7,304 nucleotides of DNA from DATILI01 sp035476635 (GTDB lineage: Bacteria > Pseudomonadota > Gammaproteobacteria > Burkholderiales > Burkholderiaceae_C), in the NCBI GenBank assembly GCA_035476635.1, contig DATILI010000149.1, positions 1 through 7,304 on the forward strand, in the 5' to 3' direction. The translations under genes were made by a program, and so were the position numbers. This document shows positions 1 to 5,980 of this stretch, piece after piece. The notes below the pieces were generated by a model that was not told the origin of the DNA, searched no databases, and saw only the letters and a list, made by a program, of their open reading frames with translations. Numbering within the stretch: position 1 is the first letter of the stretch; each line of letters begins with the position of its first letter.

Positions 1-64
1 TGCGTCCTGAAAAACGGCCCGCAGGCAAGACGGGCGCGGCCCCCGCAGAATCTTCCGTGGTCAT
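1..64 (-). CDS. Partial gene, N-terminal 21 codons of an unidentified protein
   Basis: Only the start is inside the window; the gene continues beyond base 1. It opens with ATG at 64-62 and reads MTTEDSAGAAPV, then LPAGRFSGR. The start is well supported by GAGGTGA (plus-strand bases 69-75) a few bases upstream on the minus strand. It lies 35 bases downstream of the roxA stop on the same strand, so co-transcription is possible, although a hairpin followed by a T-rich stretch sits between them. The F-S/A-G-R start followed by more sequence is vaguely reminiscent of small GNAT-like proteins found beside this cupin gene in Comamonadaceae. That is a weak recollection, and 21 residues cannot establish a family. 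Confidence 0.6.
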   Translation of the reverse strand, partial: MTTEDSAGAAPVLPAGRFSGR

Positions 65-80
65 AACGTCACCTCGCTTC

Positions 81-111
81 AAAAATGCAAGCCGGCGGCT
101 CAGGCGCCGGC
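81..111 (-). terminator. Candidate hairpin terminator or attenuator at the roxA stop
   Basis: Bases 91-97 and 105-111 form a perfect 7-bp, all-GC inverted repeat (GCCGGCG / CGCCGGC) with a 7-base loop that contains the roxA stop codon. Read on the minus strand, the stem is followed by TTGCATTTTT, which resembles the T-rich tail of an intrinsic terminator but is interrupted. Placed 17 bases before the next gene's start codon, it could end or attenuate roxA transcription. In a GC-rich genome a 7-bp GC stem may also arise by chance. Confidence 0.35.
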
Positions 112-1248
112 CACGCTACCGCCTTCATGGCTGTCATGCAACCACCCTGCCTCGCACCATTCCTGCAACAACGCAAGGGCGCCAGCGCTGCCGCGCTGCA
201 GTGTCCTGGTATCCAGGCGGCGCTGGTCGGCGAGCTGCCGCATGAGCGCGGCGTCGCGGCCCGAGGCCCGGTAGCTCTCGCCGTTGATGAAGACATGGTG
301 GGCATCAAACATCATGCGCGTTCGGCGGTCCAGGACGACGCTGCGCATCACGGAAGGTGCGCGCACCGGATCAAACCAGACGTTGTCCTTGGGCTCGGTC
401 AAGTACTCACCCAAGGCGCGCGGCAGCGATCGCGGGTCTTTGAACACATCCATCAGCGCATCGTGCGCGTAGGCCAGCAGAGCCGGTGGAATCTCGCCGG
501 GCTGGCCGGTGGCGGCCTGGCCCGGGTCGCGGTAGAGCGGGCTGCCCGCCGCGTCGACCACATCTTCTACCATGCGCGGCAGCAACTCGCGCGCGAGTTC
601 CGCACGCTGTGGTGCTCGAAAGCCGATCGAGTAAGTCATGCATTCACCAATGGCTTCGCCGTCATGGGCGTAGCGCGGCGGCAGGTACAGCATGTCGCCG
701 GGGTCCAGCACGAACTCCTCTTCCGGTGAAAAATTTGCCAGTATCTTGAGTGGCACGCCCCGCTGCAGCCGCAAATCTTTCTGGCGGCCAATGCGCCAGC
801 GACGCTGGCCATGCGCTTGCAGCAGGAACACGTCATAGCTGTCGAAATGGGCGCCCACGCCGCCACCATCGGTCGCGTAGCTGATCATCAAATCGTCCAT
901 GCGAGCCTCCGGGACGAAGCGGAATTGCTGCAGCAGTTTGTGCACGCCCTCGTGGTGCAGGTCGACGCCTTGCACCAGCAAGGTCCAGTCGCGCTGCTTC
1001 AGCGGCGGCAAGGCGCGGCGCGGCATAGGGCCACCGCGGCGCAACTGCCATCCCTTGGAGCCACGGCTGACCACGCGCGATTCCACCTCGTCGCGCGCGG
1101 CCAGTGCGAACAGCTCGACACGGTCCAGCAGCGCCTTGAAGCCGGGAATGGCCTGGCGTATCACCAAGGGCTTCTTTTGCCAGTGGCGTTTCATGAATTG
1201 CTCTGGGTTCAAGGATCCCAGCAGCGGGAGCGGCTGCTTCACGTCCAT
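100..1248 (-). CDS. roxA: JmjC-type ribosomal oxygenase, 50S L16 arginine hydroxylase family (RoxA/YcfD)
   Basis: This 382-residue protein matches the usual size of bacterial ribosomal oxygenases (E. coli YcfD is about 373). These Fe(II)/2-oxoglutarate enzymes hydroxylate an arginine of ribosomal protein L16 in the cytoplasm. The N-terminus has the family opening with FMKRHWQKKPLVIR at 18-31. The double-stranded beta-helix core carries the metal triad in GAHFDSYDVF (His134, Asp136) and LPPRYAHDGEA (His195). Arg149 in GQRRWRIG is the likely 2-oxoglutarate carboxylate binder by analogy with YcfD. The C-terminal third (about 215-382) fits the dimerisation and winged-helix region, and no catalytic residue appears missing. 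The ATG at 1248 gives the family's N-terminus, but only a weak ribosome site precedes it. An ATG 11 bases further upstream is out of frame. The gene is divergent from the SlyD-like gene, suggesting a shared theme of translation and folding. The substrate is inferred from the family and has not been shown for this copy. Confidence 0.88.
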   Translation of the reverse strand: MDVKQPLPLLGSLNPEQFMKRHWQKKPLVIRQAIPGFKALLDRVELFALAARDEVESRVVSRGSKGWQLRRGGPMPRRALPPLKQRDWTLLVQGVDLHHEGVHKLLQQFRFVPEARMDDLMISYATDGGGVGAHFDSYDVFLLQAHGQRRWRIGRQKDLRLQRGVPLKILANFSPEEEFVLDPGDMLYLPPRYAHDGEAIGECMTYSIGFRAPQRAELARELLPRMVEDVVDAAGSPLYRDPGQAATGQPGEIPPALLAYAHDALMDVFKDPRSLPRALGEYLTEPKDNVWFDPVRAPSVMRSVVLDRRTRMMFDAHHVFINGESYRASGRDAALMRQLADQRRLDTRTLQRGSAGALALLQEWCEAGWLHDSHEGGSVAGA

Positions 1249-1313
1249 GTGTTGTCCATCGAGGGTTCCCTACTATTGGCGAAGCCATGCTTCCAAACTG
1301 CGACAATTCTCCT
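1249..1313. promoter_or_regulatory. Divergent intergenic region between roxA and the SlyD-like gene
   Basis: Both promoters must lie in or near these 65 bases. TACTAT at 1271-1276 matches four of six positions of a sigma-70 -10 on the plus strand. No TTGACA-like hexamer stands 16-18 bases before it; TTGTCC at 1252-1257 is too close, with 13 bases between. On the minus strand I see no convincing hexamer pair. The region is assigned by position only, and the transcription starts are unknown. Confidence 0.35.
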
Positions 1314-1838
1314 ATGGAAATCACTCAACAATGCGTGGTCGGGCTGACTTGGACACTCAAGGACACGCTCGGCGATGAACTCGACGTGCTGGACGCACCG
1401 GTCGAGTTTTTGGTGGGCGGCGACGATCTGCTGCCCAAGATAGACGAGGCCCTGCAGGGCCATGGGGTGGGCGATGCAGTGGACCTGCATCTGGAGCCCG
1501 AGGAAGCGTTTGGCGACTACGACGACCAGCTGGTCTTTCTGGAGCCGCGAACGCTATTCCCCAAGGAACTCGAAGAGGGAATGACCTTTGATGGCGGCGC
1601 ATTGCCGGCCGGCTGCAGTGCAGACGCCCCGAAGGACGCGCTGTACACCGTGACAGAGATTTATCCGGAGCATGTGGTGCTCGACGGCAACCACCCGTTG
1701 GCCGGCATTGCCCTGCGCCTGCACCTCAAGGTACGGGCAGTGCGCGAAGCCACCGCCGAGGAAGTCGGCCGTGGTTCCGCAGGCAGCGGGTTCTTCAAGG
1801 TGCAGACGCAGGCGCCGGGTAGCGACTTGCTGCACTGA
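1314..1838 (+). CDS. SlyD-like FKBP-type peptidyl-prolyl cis-trans isomerase
   Basis: This 174-residue cytoplasmic folding helper catalyses cis-trans isomerisation of X-Pro bonds and probably acts as a chaperone. The split FKBP domain is visible: an N-terminal part (about 1-65, including VEFLVGGDDLLPKIDEAL), an insert-in-flap chaperone segment (about 66-125, starting EPEEAFGDYDDQL), and the returning FKBP strand with the signature DGNHPLAG at 124-131. Unlike E. coli SlyD there is no His/Cys-rich C-terminal tail, so nickel handling is not expected; the protein ends shortly after GSGFFKVQ. The reading frame is open from an ATG at 1287, but 1314 is preferred because MEITQQCVV is the usual family start and the extra nine residues look like untranslated leader. 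No clear Shine-Dalgarno sequence precedes either ATG. The gene diverges from roxA and converges on the lipoprotein gene. Confidence 0.87.
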   Translation: MEITQQCVVGLTWTLKDTLGDELDVLDAPVEFLVGGDDLLPKIDEALQGHGVGDAVDLHLEPEEAFGDYDDQLVFLEPRTLFPKELEEGMTFDGGALPAGCSADAPKDALYTVTEIYPEHVVLDGNHPLAGIALRLHLKVRAVREATAEEVGRGSAGSGFFKVQTQAPGSDLLH

Positions 1839-1859
1839 GCGCCGAATCAGGCGCTTCAG
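1835..1859. terminator. Candidate bidirectional hairpin between convergent genes
   Basis: Starting inside the stop codon of the SlyD-like gene, CTGA+GCGCC (1835-1843) pairs with GGCGC+TCAG (1850-1854 and 1856-1859). This gives a 9-bp stem with a single bulged T at 1855 and a 6-base loop. It sits between two convergent genes whose stops are only 31 bases apart, a natural place for termination in both directions. Neither strand has a T-run after the stem, so intrinsic termination is doubtful and Rho may be needed. Confidence 0.35.
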
Positions 1860-1869
1860 TCCGTAGATT

Positions 1870-2373
1870 TCAGGCCCGGAAGATCTGGCCGTTTTCTATG
1901 CGAACTCTTTCGCCAATGGCCAGGTTCGTCGGCCCTACGTCATACGTACGCCAGTCGCCCCGGTCTGTCTGCAGGGTAATGCGATGAACCGCATGGGAAT
2001 CGTCGCGGCCCTTGTCGATGCGGTTGCCCAGCACCGCGCCGCCGACGGCGCCCAGGATGGTGGCTGCTACGCGCCCCGAGCCGCCACCGATCTGGCTGCC
2101 CACGGCGGCGCCGGCGACACCGCCGATGACCGTGCCAAGCGTGCCGCTTCCGGGGCTGCTGCCCGGATTCACGACCTGGATATTGGTCACGCGCCCGTAC
2201 TCGACGTAATAGCTCTGCGTTCCCGCTGGATAGGTATTCGCCGCCGGGCCCTGCGAAATGGGGTAGTTGGGGTAGTTGTTGGGGCCATAGGGGTCACTGG
2301 TGCCACAGGCCGTGAGGGCGGCGGCGGCGACGGCAGCGCTGGCCAGCGAAATATAGCGTGAGTGCTTGAGCAT
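1870..2373 (-). CDS. Glycine-zipper 2TM outer-membrane lipoprotein (17-kDa antigen/SlyB/OsmB-like)
   Basis: The 167-residue precursor has a lipoprotein signal peptide: MLKHSRYISL followed by an Ala-rich core and the lipobox L20-T-A-C23. Cys23 would be lipidated. Residue +2 is Gly rather than Asp, so Lol sorting to the outer membrane is expected. Residues 28-60 are a Tyr/Pro/Asn-rich linker. Residues about 77-118 are a glycine zipper with repeated GxxxG spacing (GTLGTVIGGVAGAAVGSQ and AATILGAVGGAVLGNRID), the hallmark of the 2TM/17-kDa surface antigen family, interrupted by the turn GGGSGR. The C-terminal ~45 residues form a soluble beta-rich tail (RITLQTDRGDWRTYDVG). The start at 2373 is chosen because AAGGAG lies six bases upstream and the signal peptide then begins cleanly; an in-frame ATG at 2397 would add eight residues and span the Shine-Dalgarno. 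Family members are linked to envelope integrity and stress, but the exact role here is unknown. Confidence 0.88.
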   Translation of the reverse strand: MLKHSRYISLASAAVAAAALTACGTSDPYGPNNYPNYPISQGPAANTYPAGTQSYYVEYGRVTNIQVVNPGSSPGSGTLGTVIGGVAGAAVGSQIGGGSGRVAATILGAVGGAVLGNRIDKGRDDSHAVHRITLQTDRGDWRTYDVGPTNLAIGERVRIENGQIFRA

Positions 2374-2379
2374 GGAGTT

Positions 2380-2385
2380 CTCCTT
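2380..2385 (-). promoter_or_regulatory. Shine-Dalgarno site fixing the lipoprotein start
   Basis: On the minus strand this reads AAGGAG, six bases before the ATG at 2373-2371. It is among the strongest ribosome sites in the window. It lies inside the extra codons of the longer reading frame from 2397, so it argues for the shorter protein. Confidence 0.8.
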
Positions 2386-2464
2386 GGTGGTGGGCATTGA
2401 CTTGCCACACTCGCATTTGACGACCTCCCGGGACGCGCGACGCCCAGCCGAGACCGCGCCTTGG

Positions 2465-2496
2465 CGTAGGAAAAAGTCCCCATCTCCGTAGGAAAA
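2465..2496 (-). repeat. Two exact 10-base direct repeats, possible operator of the lipoprotein gene
   Basis: CGTAGGAAAA occurs at 2465-2474 and again at 2487-2496. On the minus strand, the sense strand of the lipoprotein gene, each reads TTTTCCTACG. The start-to-start distance is 22 bases, about two helical turns, so a protein could contact both copies on one face of the DNA. They lie about 92-123 bases upstream of the lipoprotein start, in the 157-base spacer after dut. No clear -35/-10 pair was found in the remaining GC-rich spacer. The regulatory role is inferred from spacing and position. Confidence 0.45.
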
Positions 2497-2530
2497 GGCA
2501 GGCGACAGGGCGTATGGGGTCAGGGCGGCC

Positions 2531-2977
2531 TCAGCCCTTGCCGGTCGACCCGTAGCCGCCCTCGCCGCGCGCGCTCAACGGAAACTCGCTCACCACATTG
2601 AACTGCGCCTGCACCACCGGCACGATAACCAGTTGCGCGAGGCGCTCCATGGGCTGCAGGGTAAAGGCCACGTCACTGCGGTTCCAGGCGCTGACCATGA
2701 GCTGGCCCTGGTAGTCGCTGTCGATCAGCCCGACCAGGTTGCCCAGCACAATGCCGTGCTTGTGGCCCAGGCCAGAACGCGGCAGGATCAGAGCGGCATA
2801 GCCCGGGTCCTTCAAATAGATCGCAATGCCCGTGGGCACCAGCCGCCAGGCATTGGCCTCCAGGGTCAGCGGGCTGTCCAGGCAAGCCCGCAGGTCCAGG
2901 CCGGCGCTGCCGGGTGTTGCATACGCGGGCAGCTGGTCGGCCATGCGCGGGTCGAGGATTTTGACGTCGATTTTCAT
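2531..2977 (-). CDS. dut: Deoxyuridine 5'-triphosphate nucleotidohydrolase (dUTPase)
   Basis: This enzyme hydrolyses dUTP to dUMP and diphosphate, keeping uracil out of DNA and supplying dUMP for thymidylate synthesis. The 148-residue protein has all five motifs of the trimeric family: TPGSAGLDLRA (21-31), PRSGLGHKHGI (66-76), GNLVGLIDSDYQG (79-91) with the likely catalytic Asp86, ERLAQLVIVPV (111-121), and the C-terminal Gly-rich lid RGEGGYGSTGKG (137-148). The length matches E. coli Dut (about 151). Its ATG overlaps the coaBC stop as ATGA (2977-2974), so the two genes are very likely co-transcribed and translationally coupled; only the weak AAGAAGAA precedes the start. The order coaBC-dut is also found in E. 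coli. Transcription might continue into the lipoprotein gene 157 bases on, but that spacer is long enough for a separate promoter. Confidence 0.96.
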   Translation of the reverse strand: MKIDVKILDPRMADQLPAYATPGSAGLDLRACLDSPLTLEANAWRLVPTGIAIYLKDPGYAALILPRSGLGHKHGIVLGNLVGLIDSDYQGQLMVSAWNRSDVAFTLQPMERLAQLVIVPVVQAQFNVVSEFPLSARGEGGYGSTGKG

Positions 2978-4203
2978 TTCTTCTTGAGCCCAAGCCGCAT
3001 GCGGCTGTCAATTTCTGCGATCAATTGGCGAGCCAGCTGGAGCTTGCTCGCACGCGGCATTTCCCGCACGCCCTGTTCGTCGACCAGCAGCAGCACGTTG
3101 TCGTCCTGCCCAAAAGCGGTCGGGCCGATGTTGCCCACCAGGAGCGGAATACCTTTGCGCGCGCGCTTGGCCTGTGCATGCGCCACGAGGTCGTGGCTTT
3201 CGGCGGCAAAGCCGACGCAAAACAGCGCACCGCTCTTGGCCCGCTGGCTTTGCGCCAAGGTATGCAGGATGTCGGGGTTTTCAGTGAAATGCAGCACCGG
3301 CGACCGGCCGCTGCCGTCCTTCTTGATCTTTTCCCCGCTGGGCGCCGCCGGCCGCCAATCGGCCACCGCGGCGGTGGCGACGAAAACCGTGGCGCTCTCA
3401 GCGGCGGCGACGCTGGCCTGCAACATGTCCTGCGCCGACTTCACATCCACGCGGCGCACACCGCGCGGCGTCGGCAAGCTGACCGGCCCGGCCACCAGGG
3501 TCACTTCGGCGCCGGCCTCGCGCGCCGCGCGCGCCACCGCAAAACCCATCTTTCCCGACGAATGGTTGGTCACGCCGCGGATCGGGTCGATGGCCTCGAA
3601 CGTCGGCCCTGCCGTCACCAGCACGTGCTGGCCTGCCAGGCGCTTGGGCTGAAAGAAGGCGATCACGTCCTCCAGCAACTCCGCGGCCTCCAGCATGCGG
3701 CCATCGCCGGTTTCGCCGCAGGCCTGCAGGCCGTTGCCGACACCCAGAATGGTCGCGCCATCGACCTGCAGCTGCGCCATATTGCGCTGCGTGGCCGGGT
3801 GCGCCCACATCTCGCGGTTCATCGCCGGCGCCACCAGCAACCGCACTTCGTGCAGGGGCCGGGCCAGGCATAGCAGGCTAAGCAACTCGTCGGCCCGGCC
3901 CTGCACCAGCCGCGCGATGAAGTCGGCGCTGCAAGGGGCGATCAAAATCGCGTCGGCTTCACGGCTCAGGTTGATGTGCGGCATGTTGTTGGGCTCGCGC
4001 TTGTCCCACTGCGAGCCGTAGACCGGCCGGTTGGACAGGGCCTGCATCGTCACCGCGGTAATGAACTGCTCGGCAGCCTCGGTCATCACCACCTGGACGG
4101 TGGCCCCCTCCTTGATCAGCCCGCGGCAAAGTTCTGCGGACTTGTAGCAGGCTATACCGCCTGAAAGCCCAAGGACAATGTGTTTTCCGTCCAAATCATT
4201 CAT
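2974..4203 (-). CDS. coaBC: Bifunctional phosphopantothenoylcysteine decarboxylase / phosphopantothenate-cysteine ligase
   Basis: This bifunctional enzyme carries out two successive coenzyme A steps: CoaB joins 4'-phosphopantothenate to cysteine using CTP, and FMN-dependent CoaC decarboxylates the product. The protein has 409 residues with the preferred start. CoaC spans about 1-185, with the flavin-binding GLSGGIACYKSAEL (12-25), the catalytic His76 in MPHINLS, the APAMNREMW motif with Asn129, and ACGETGDGRM with the proton donor Cys162. CoaB follows with VLVTAGPTFEAIDPIRGVTN (194-213), HSSGKMGFA, the AAVADWRP motif (278-285) and the lysine cluster KIKKDGSG (292-299). ATG at 4203 is preferred over an in-frame GTG at 4230. 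The shorter form begins with the family-typical MNDLDGKHIVLG, and the GTG would sit inside or upstream of the likely promoter's start point. The gene overlaps dut downstream and diverges from pyrG. Confidence 0.95.
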   Translation of the reverse strand: MNDLDGKHIVLGLSGGIACYKSAELCRGLIKEGATVQVVMTEAAEQFITAVTMQALSNRPVYGSQWDKREPNNMPHINLSREADAILIAPCSADFIARLVQGRADELLSLLCLARPLHEVRLLVAPAMNREMWAHPATQRNMAQLQVDGATILGVGNGLQACGETGDGRMLEAAELLEDVIAFFQPKRLAGQHVLVTAGPTFEAIDPIRGVTNHSSGKMGFAVARAAREAGAEVTLVAGPVSLPTPRGVRRVDVKSAQDMLQASVAAAESATVFVATAAVADWRPAAPSGEKIKKDGSGRSPVLHFTENPDILHTLAQSQRAKSGALFCVGFAAESHDLVAHAQAKRARKGIPLLVGNIGPTAFGQDDNVLLLVDEQGVREMPRASKLQLARQLIAEIDSRMRLGLKKK

Positions 4204-4231
4204 TCGCCGGAATGTATCAGACGGGGTCACA

Positions 4232-4239
4232 ACTATAAT
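4232..4239. promoter_or_regulatory. Overlapping divergent -10 elements for pyrG and coaBC
   Basis: On the plus strand TATAAT (4234-4239) is a perfect sigma-70 -10. Transcription would start near 4246, leaving a leader of about 34 bases before pyrG. On the minus strand the overlapping bases 4237-4232 read TATAGT, five of six matches, which would start transcription near 4225, about 22 bases before the coaBC ATG. No good -35 hexamer is visible on either side, so an activator may be needed or -35 contacts may be weak. The two promoters cannot be occupied at the same time. Confidence 0.6.
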
Positions 4240-4257
4240 CTCGCTTTACCACCTCCC

Positions 4258-4271
4258 CGGGATTACTCCCG
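4258..4271 (+). other. Small hairpin in the pyrG leader
   Basis: CGGGA (4258-4262) and TCCCG (4267-4271) pair around the loop TTAC, ending eight bases before the pyrG ATG. The leader has no recognisable Shine-Dalgarno sequence, so this small stem occupies the place where ribosomes would normally dock. It is too short and lacks a T-run to be a terminator. Any regulatory role is speculative. Confidence 0.3.
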
Positions 4272-4279
4272 ACCCTGAC

Positions 4280-5980
4280 ATGACCAAATTTGTCTTCGTC
4301 ACCGGCGGTGTGGTGTCCTCCCTTGGCAAGGGAATCGCCTCAGCCTCCCTCGCTGCGATTCTGGAATCGCGGGGCCTCAAAGTCACCCTGATCAAGCTCG
4401 ACCCCTATATCAACGTCGACCCGGGAACGATGTCGCCATTTCAACATGGCGAAGTATTCGTCACCGACGACGGTGCGGAAACCGACCTGGATCTTGGCCA
4501 CTATGAGCGTTTCATCGAAACGCGCATGCGCAAGACCAACAATTTCACCACCGGCCGGATCTACCAGTCGGTGCTGGAAAAGGAACGCCGCGGCGACTAC
4601 CTGGGCAAGACCGTGCAGGTGATTCCGCACGTGACCAATGAAATCCAGGAGTTCATCAAGCGCGGCGCCGGCCTCATTGCGCCCCAGGGTGAAGACCCCA
4701 GCACATTCACGCCAGAGCCGGTGGATGTCGCCATCGTCGAGATCGGCGGCACGGTGGGCGATATCGAATCCCTGCCCTTCCTCGAGGCTGCGCGCCAGAT
4801 GAGCCTGCGCATGGGGCCGAACAACTCGGCCTTCGTGCACCTGACCTACGTGCCCTGGATCGCCGCCGCCGGCGAGCTCAAGACCAAGCCGACCCAGCAC
4901 ACCGTGCAGAAGCTGCGCGAGATCGGCATCCAGGCCGATGCCCTGCTATGCCGTGCCGACCGCCGCATCCCGGAGGACGAACGCGCCAAGATTTCGCTGT
5001 TCACCAACGTTGCCGAATGGGGTGTCATCTCCATGTGGGACGTGAACACCATCTACAAGGTGCCGCGCATGCTGCACGAGCAGGGGCTGGACGGCCTGAT
5101 CTGCGACAAGCTGCGCCTGAACACCCCGCCTGCCAGCTTGAAACGCTGGGACGAGCTGGTGTACGAAACCGAGCACCCGCAAAAAGAGGTTTCGATCGCC
5201 ATGGTCGGCAAATATGTCGATCTCTCGGACAGCTACAAATCGCTCAACGAGGCGTTGCGCCATGCCGGCATGAAAAACCATGCGCATGTGAAGATCGATT
5301 ATGTCGACTCCGAGACCATCAGCGAAAGCAGCGTTTCGCAACTGGCCAAGTACGACGCGGTACTGGTACCCGGCGGCTTCGGCAAGCGTGGCATCGAAGG
5401 CAAGGTCAGCGCGGCGCGCTTCGCCCGCGAAAACAAGGTTCCCTACCTGGGCATCTGTCTGGGCATGCAAGTCGCCACGATCGAGTTCGCACGCCATGTT
5501 GCCGGGCTGAAAGACGCCAACAGCACCGAGTTCGAGCCTGGTACCCCGCACCCCGTGATCGCGCTGATCACCGAGTGGAAAGACGCCGACGGCACCATCA
5601 AGACCCGCAACGAGAACTCCGACCTGGGCGGCACGATGCGCCTGGGCGCGCAAAGCTCGGACGTGACGCCGGGCACCTTGGCGCACCAGATCTACGGTGG
5701 CGTGGTGACCGAACGGCACCGCCACCGCTATGAAGCCAACGTGAACTACCTCGATGCACTGCGCAAGGCCGGGCTGGTGATTTCCGCCCTGACCCAGCGC
5801 GAGCAACTGACCGAGATCGTCGAGTTGCCGCATAGCGTGCATCCGTGGTTCATGGGCGTGCAATTTCACCCCGAGTTCAAGTCCACGCCGTGGAACGGCC
5901 ACCCGTTGTTCAACGCCTTCATCAAGGCCGCGCTGGACCACCAGGCCACGGGCAACAAATCTCTGAAGGCAGTCGCATGA
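4280..5980 (+). CDS. pyrG: CTP synthase (glutamine-hydrolysing)
   Basis: PyrG converts UTP, ATP and glutamine to CTP in the cytoplasm, acting as a tetramer. The 566-residue protein has the N-terminal synthase domain (about 1-280) with the P-loop region TGGVVSSLGKGIAS (8-21), KLDPYINVDPGTM (39-51), the Mg-binding Asp71 in ETDLDLGHYERF and Glu154 in VEIGGTVGDIESLP. The class I glutamine amidotransferase domain follows (about 305-555) with the nucleophile Cys393 in YLGICLGMQ and His530/Glu532 in VQFHPEF. It is about 20 residues longer than the E. coli enzyme. Most of the extra length is a segment near 131-147 (APQGEDPSTFTPEP), between the two Mg-ligand motifs. The frame is open upstream to 4178, but the start at 4280 gives the universal MTKFVFVTGG and lies after the promoter. 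It overlaps kdsA by ATGA. The leader shows no Gram-positive-type CTP attenuator. Confidence 0.97.
   Translation: MTKFVFVTGGVVSSLGKGIASASLAAILESRGLKVTLIKLDPYINVDPGTMSPFQHGEVFVTDDGAETDLDLGHYERFIETRMRKTNNFTTGRIYQSVLEKERRGDYLGKTVQVIPHVTNEIQEFIKRGAGLIAPQGEDPSTFTPEPVDVAIVEIGGTVGDIESLPFLEAARQMSLRMGPNNSAFVHLTYVPWIAAAGELKTKPTQHTVQKLREIGIQADALLCRADRRIPEDERAKISLFTNVAEWGVISMWDVNTIYKVPRMLHEQGLDGLICDKLRLNTPPASLKRWDELVYETEHPQKEVSIAMVGKYVDLSDSYKSLNEALRHAGMKNHAHVKIDYVDSETISESSVSQLAKYDAVLVPGGFGKRGIEGKVSAARFARENKVPYLGICLGMQVATIEFARHVAGLKDANSTEFEPGTPHPVIALITEWKDADGTIKTRNENSDLGGTMRLGAQSSDVTPGTLAHQIYGGVVTERHRHRYEANVNYLDALRKAGLVISALTQREQLTEIVELPHSVHPWFMGVQFHPEFKSTPWNGHPLFNAFIKAALDHQATGNKSLKAVA

Noticed and set aside
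1287..1313. Upstream ATG at 1287 for the SlyD-like gene
   Set aside because: The nine extra residues (MLPNCDNSP) do not resemble the family, whose members usually begin at MEIT or MQIT.
2522..2538. 5-bp hairpin around the dut stop (AGGGC/GCCCT)
   Set aside because: The stem is short, the loop is seven bases and no T-run follows, so it is likely chance in GC-rich DNA.
2633..3652. Long plus-strand open frame (339 codons) opposite dut and coaBC
   Set aside because: Both antisense genes are complete and well conserved. The translation is low-complexity Arg/Ala/Ser-rich sequence typical of a shadow frame.
4204..4230. GTG start at 4230 for coaBC
   Set aside because: It would overlap the TATA region used for transcription and add nine residues not typical of the family; ATG at 4203 fits better.
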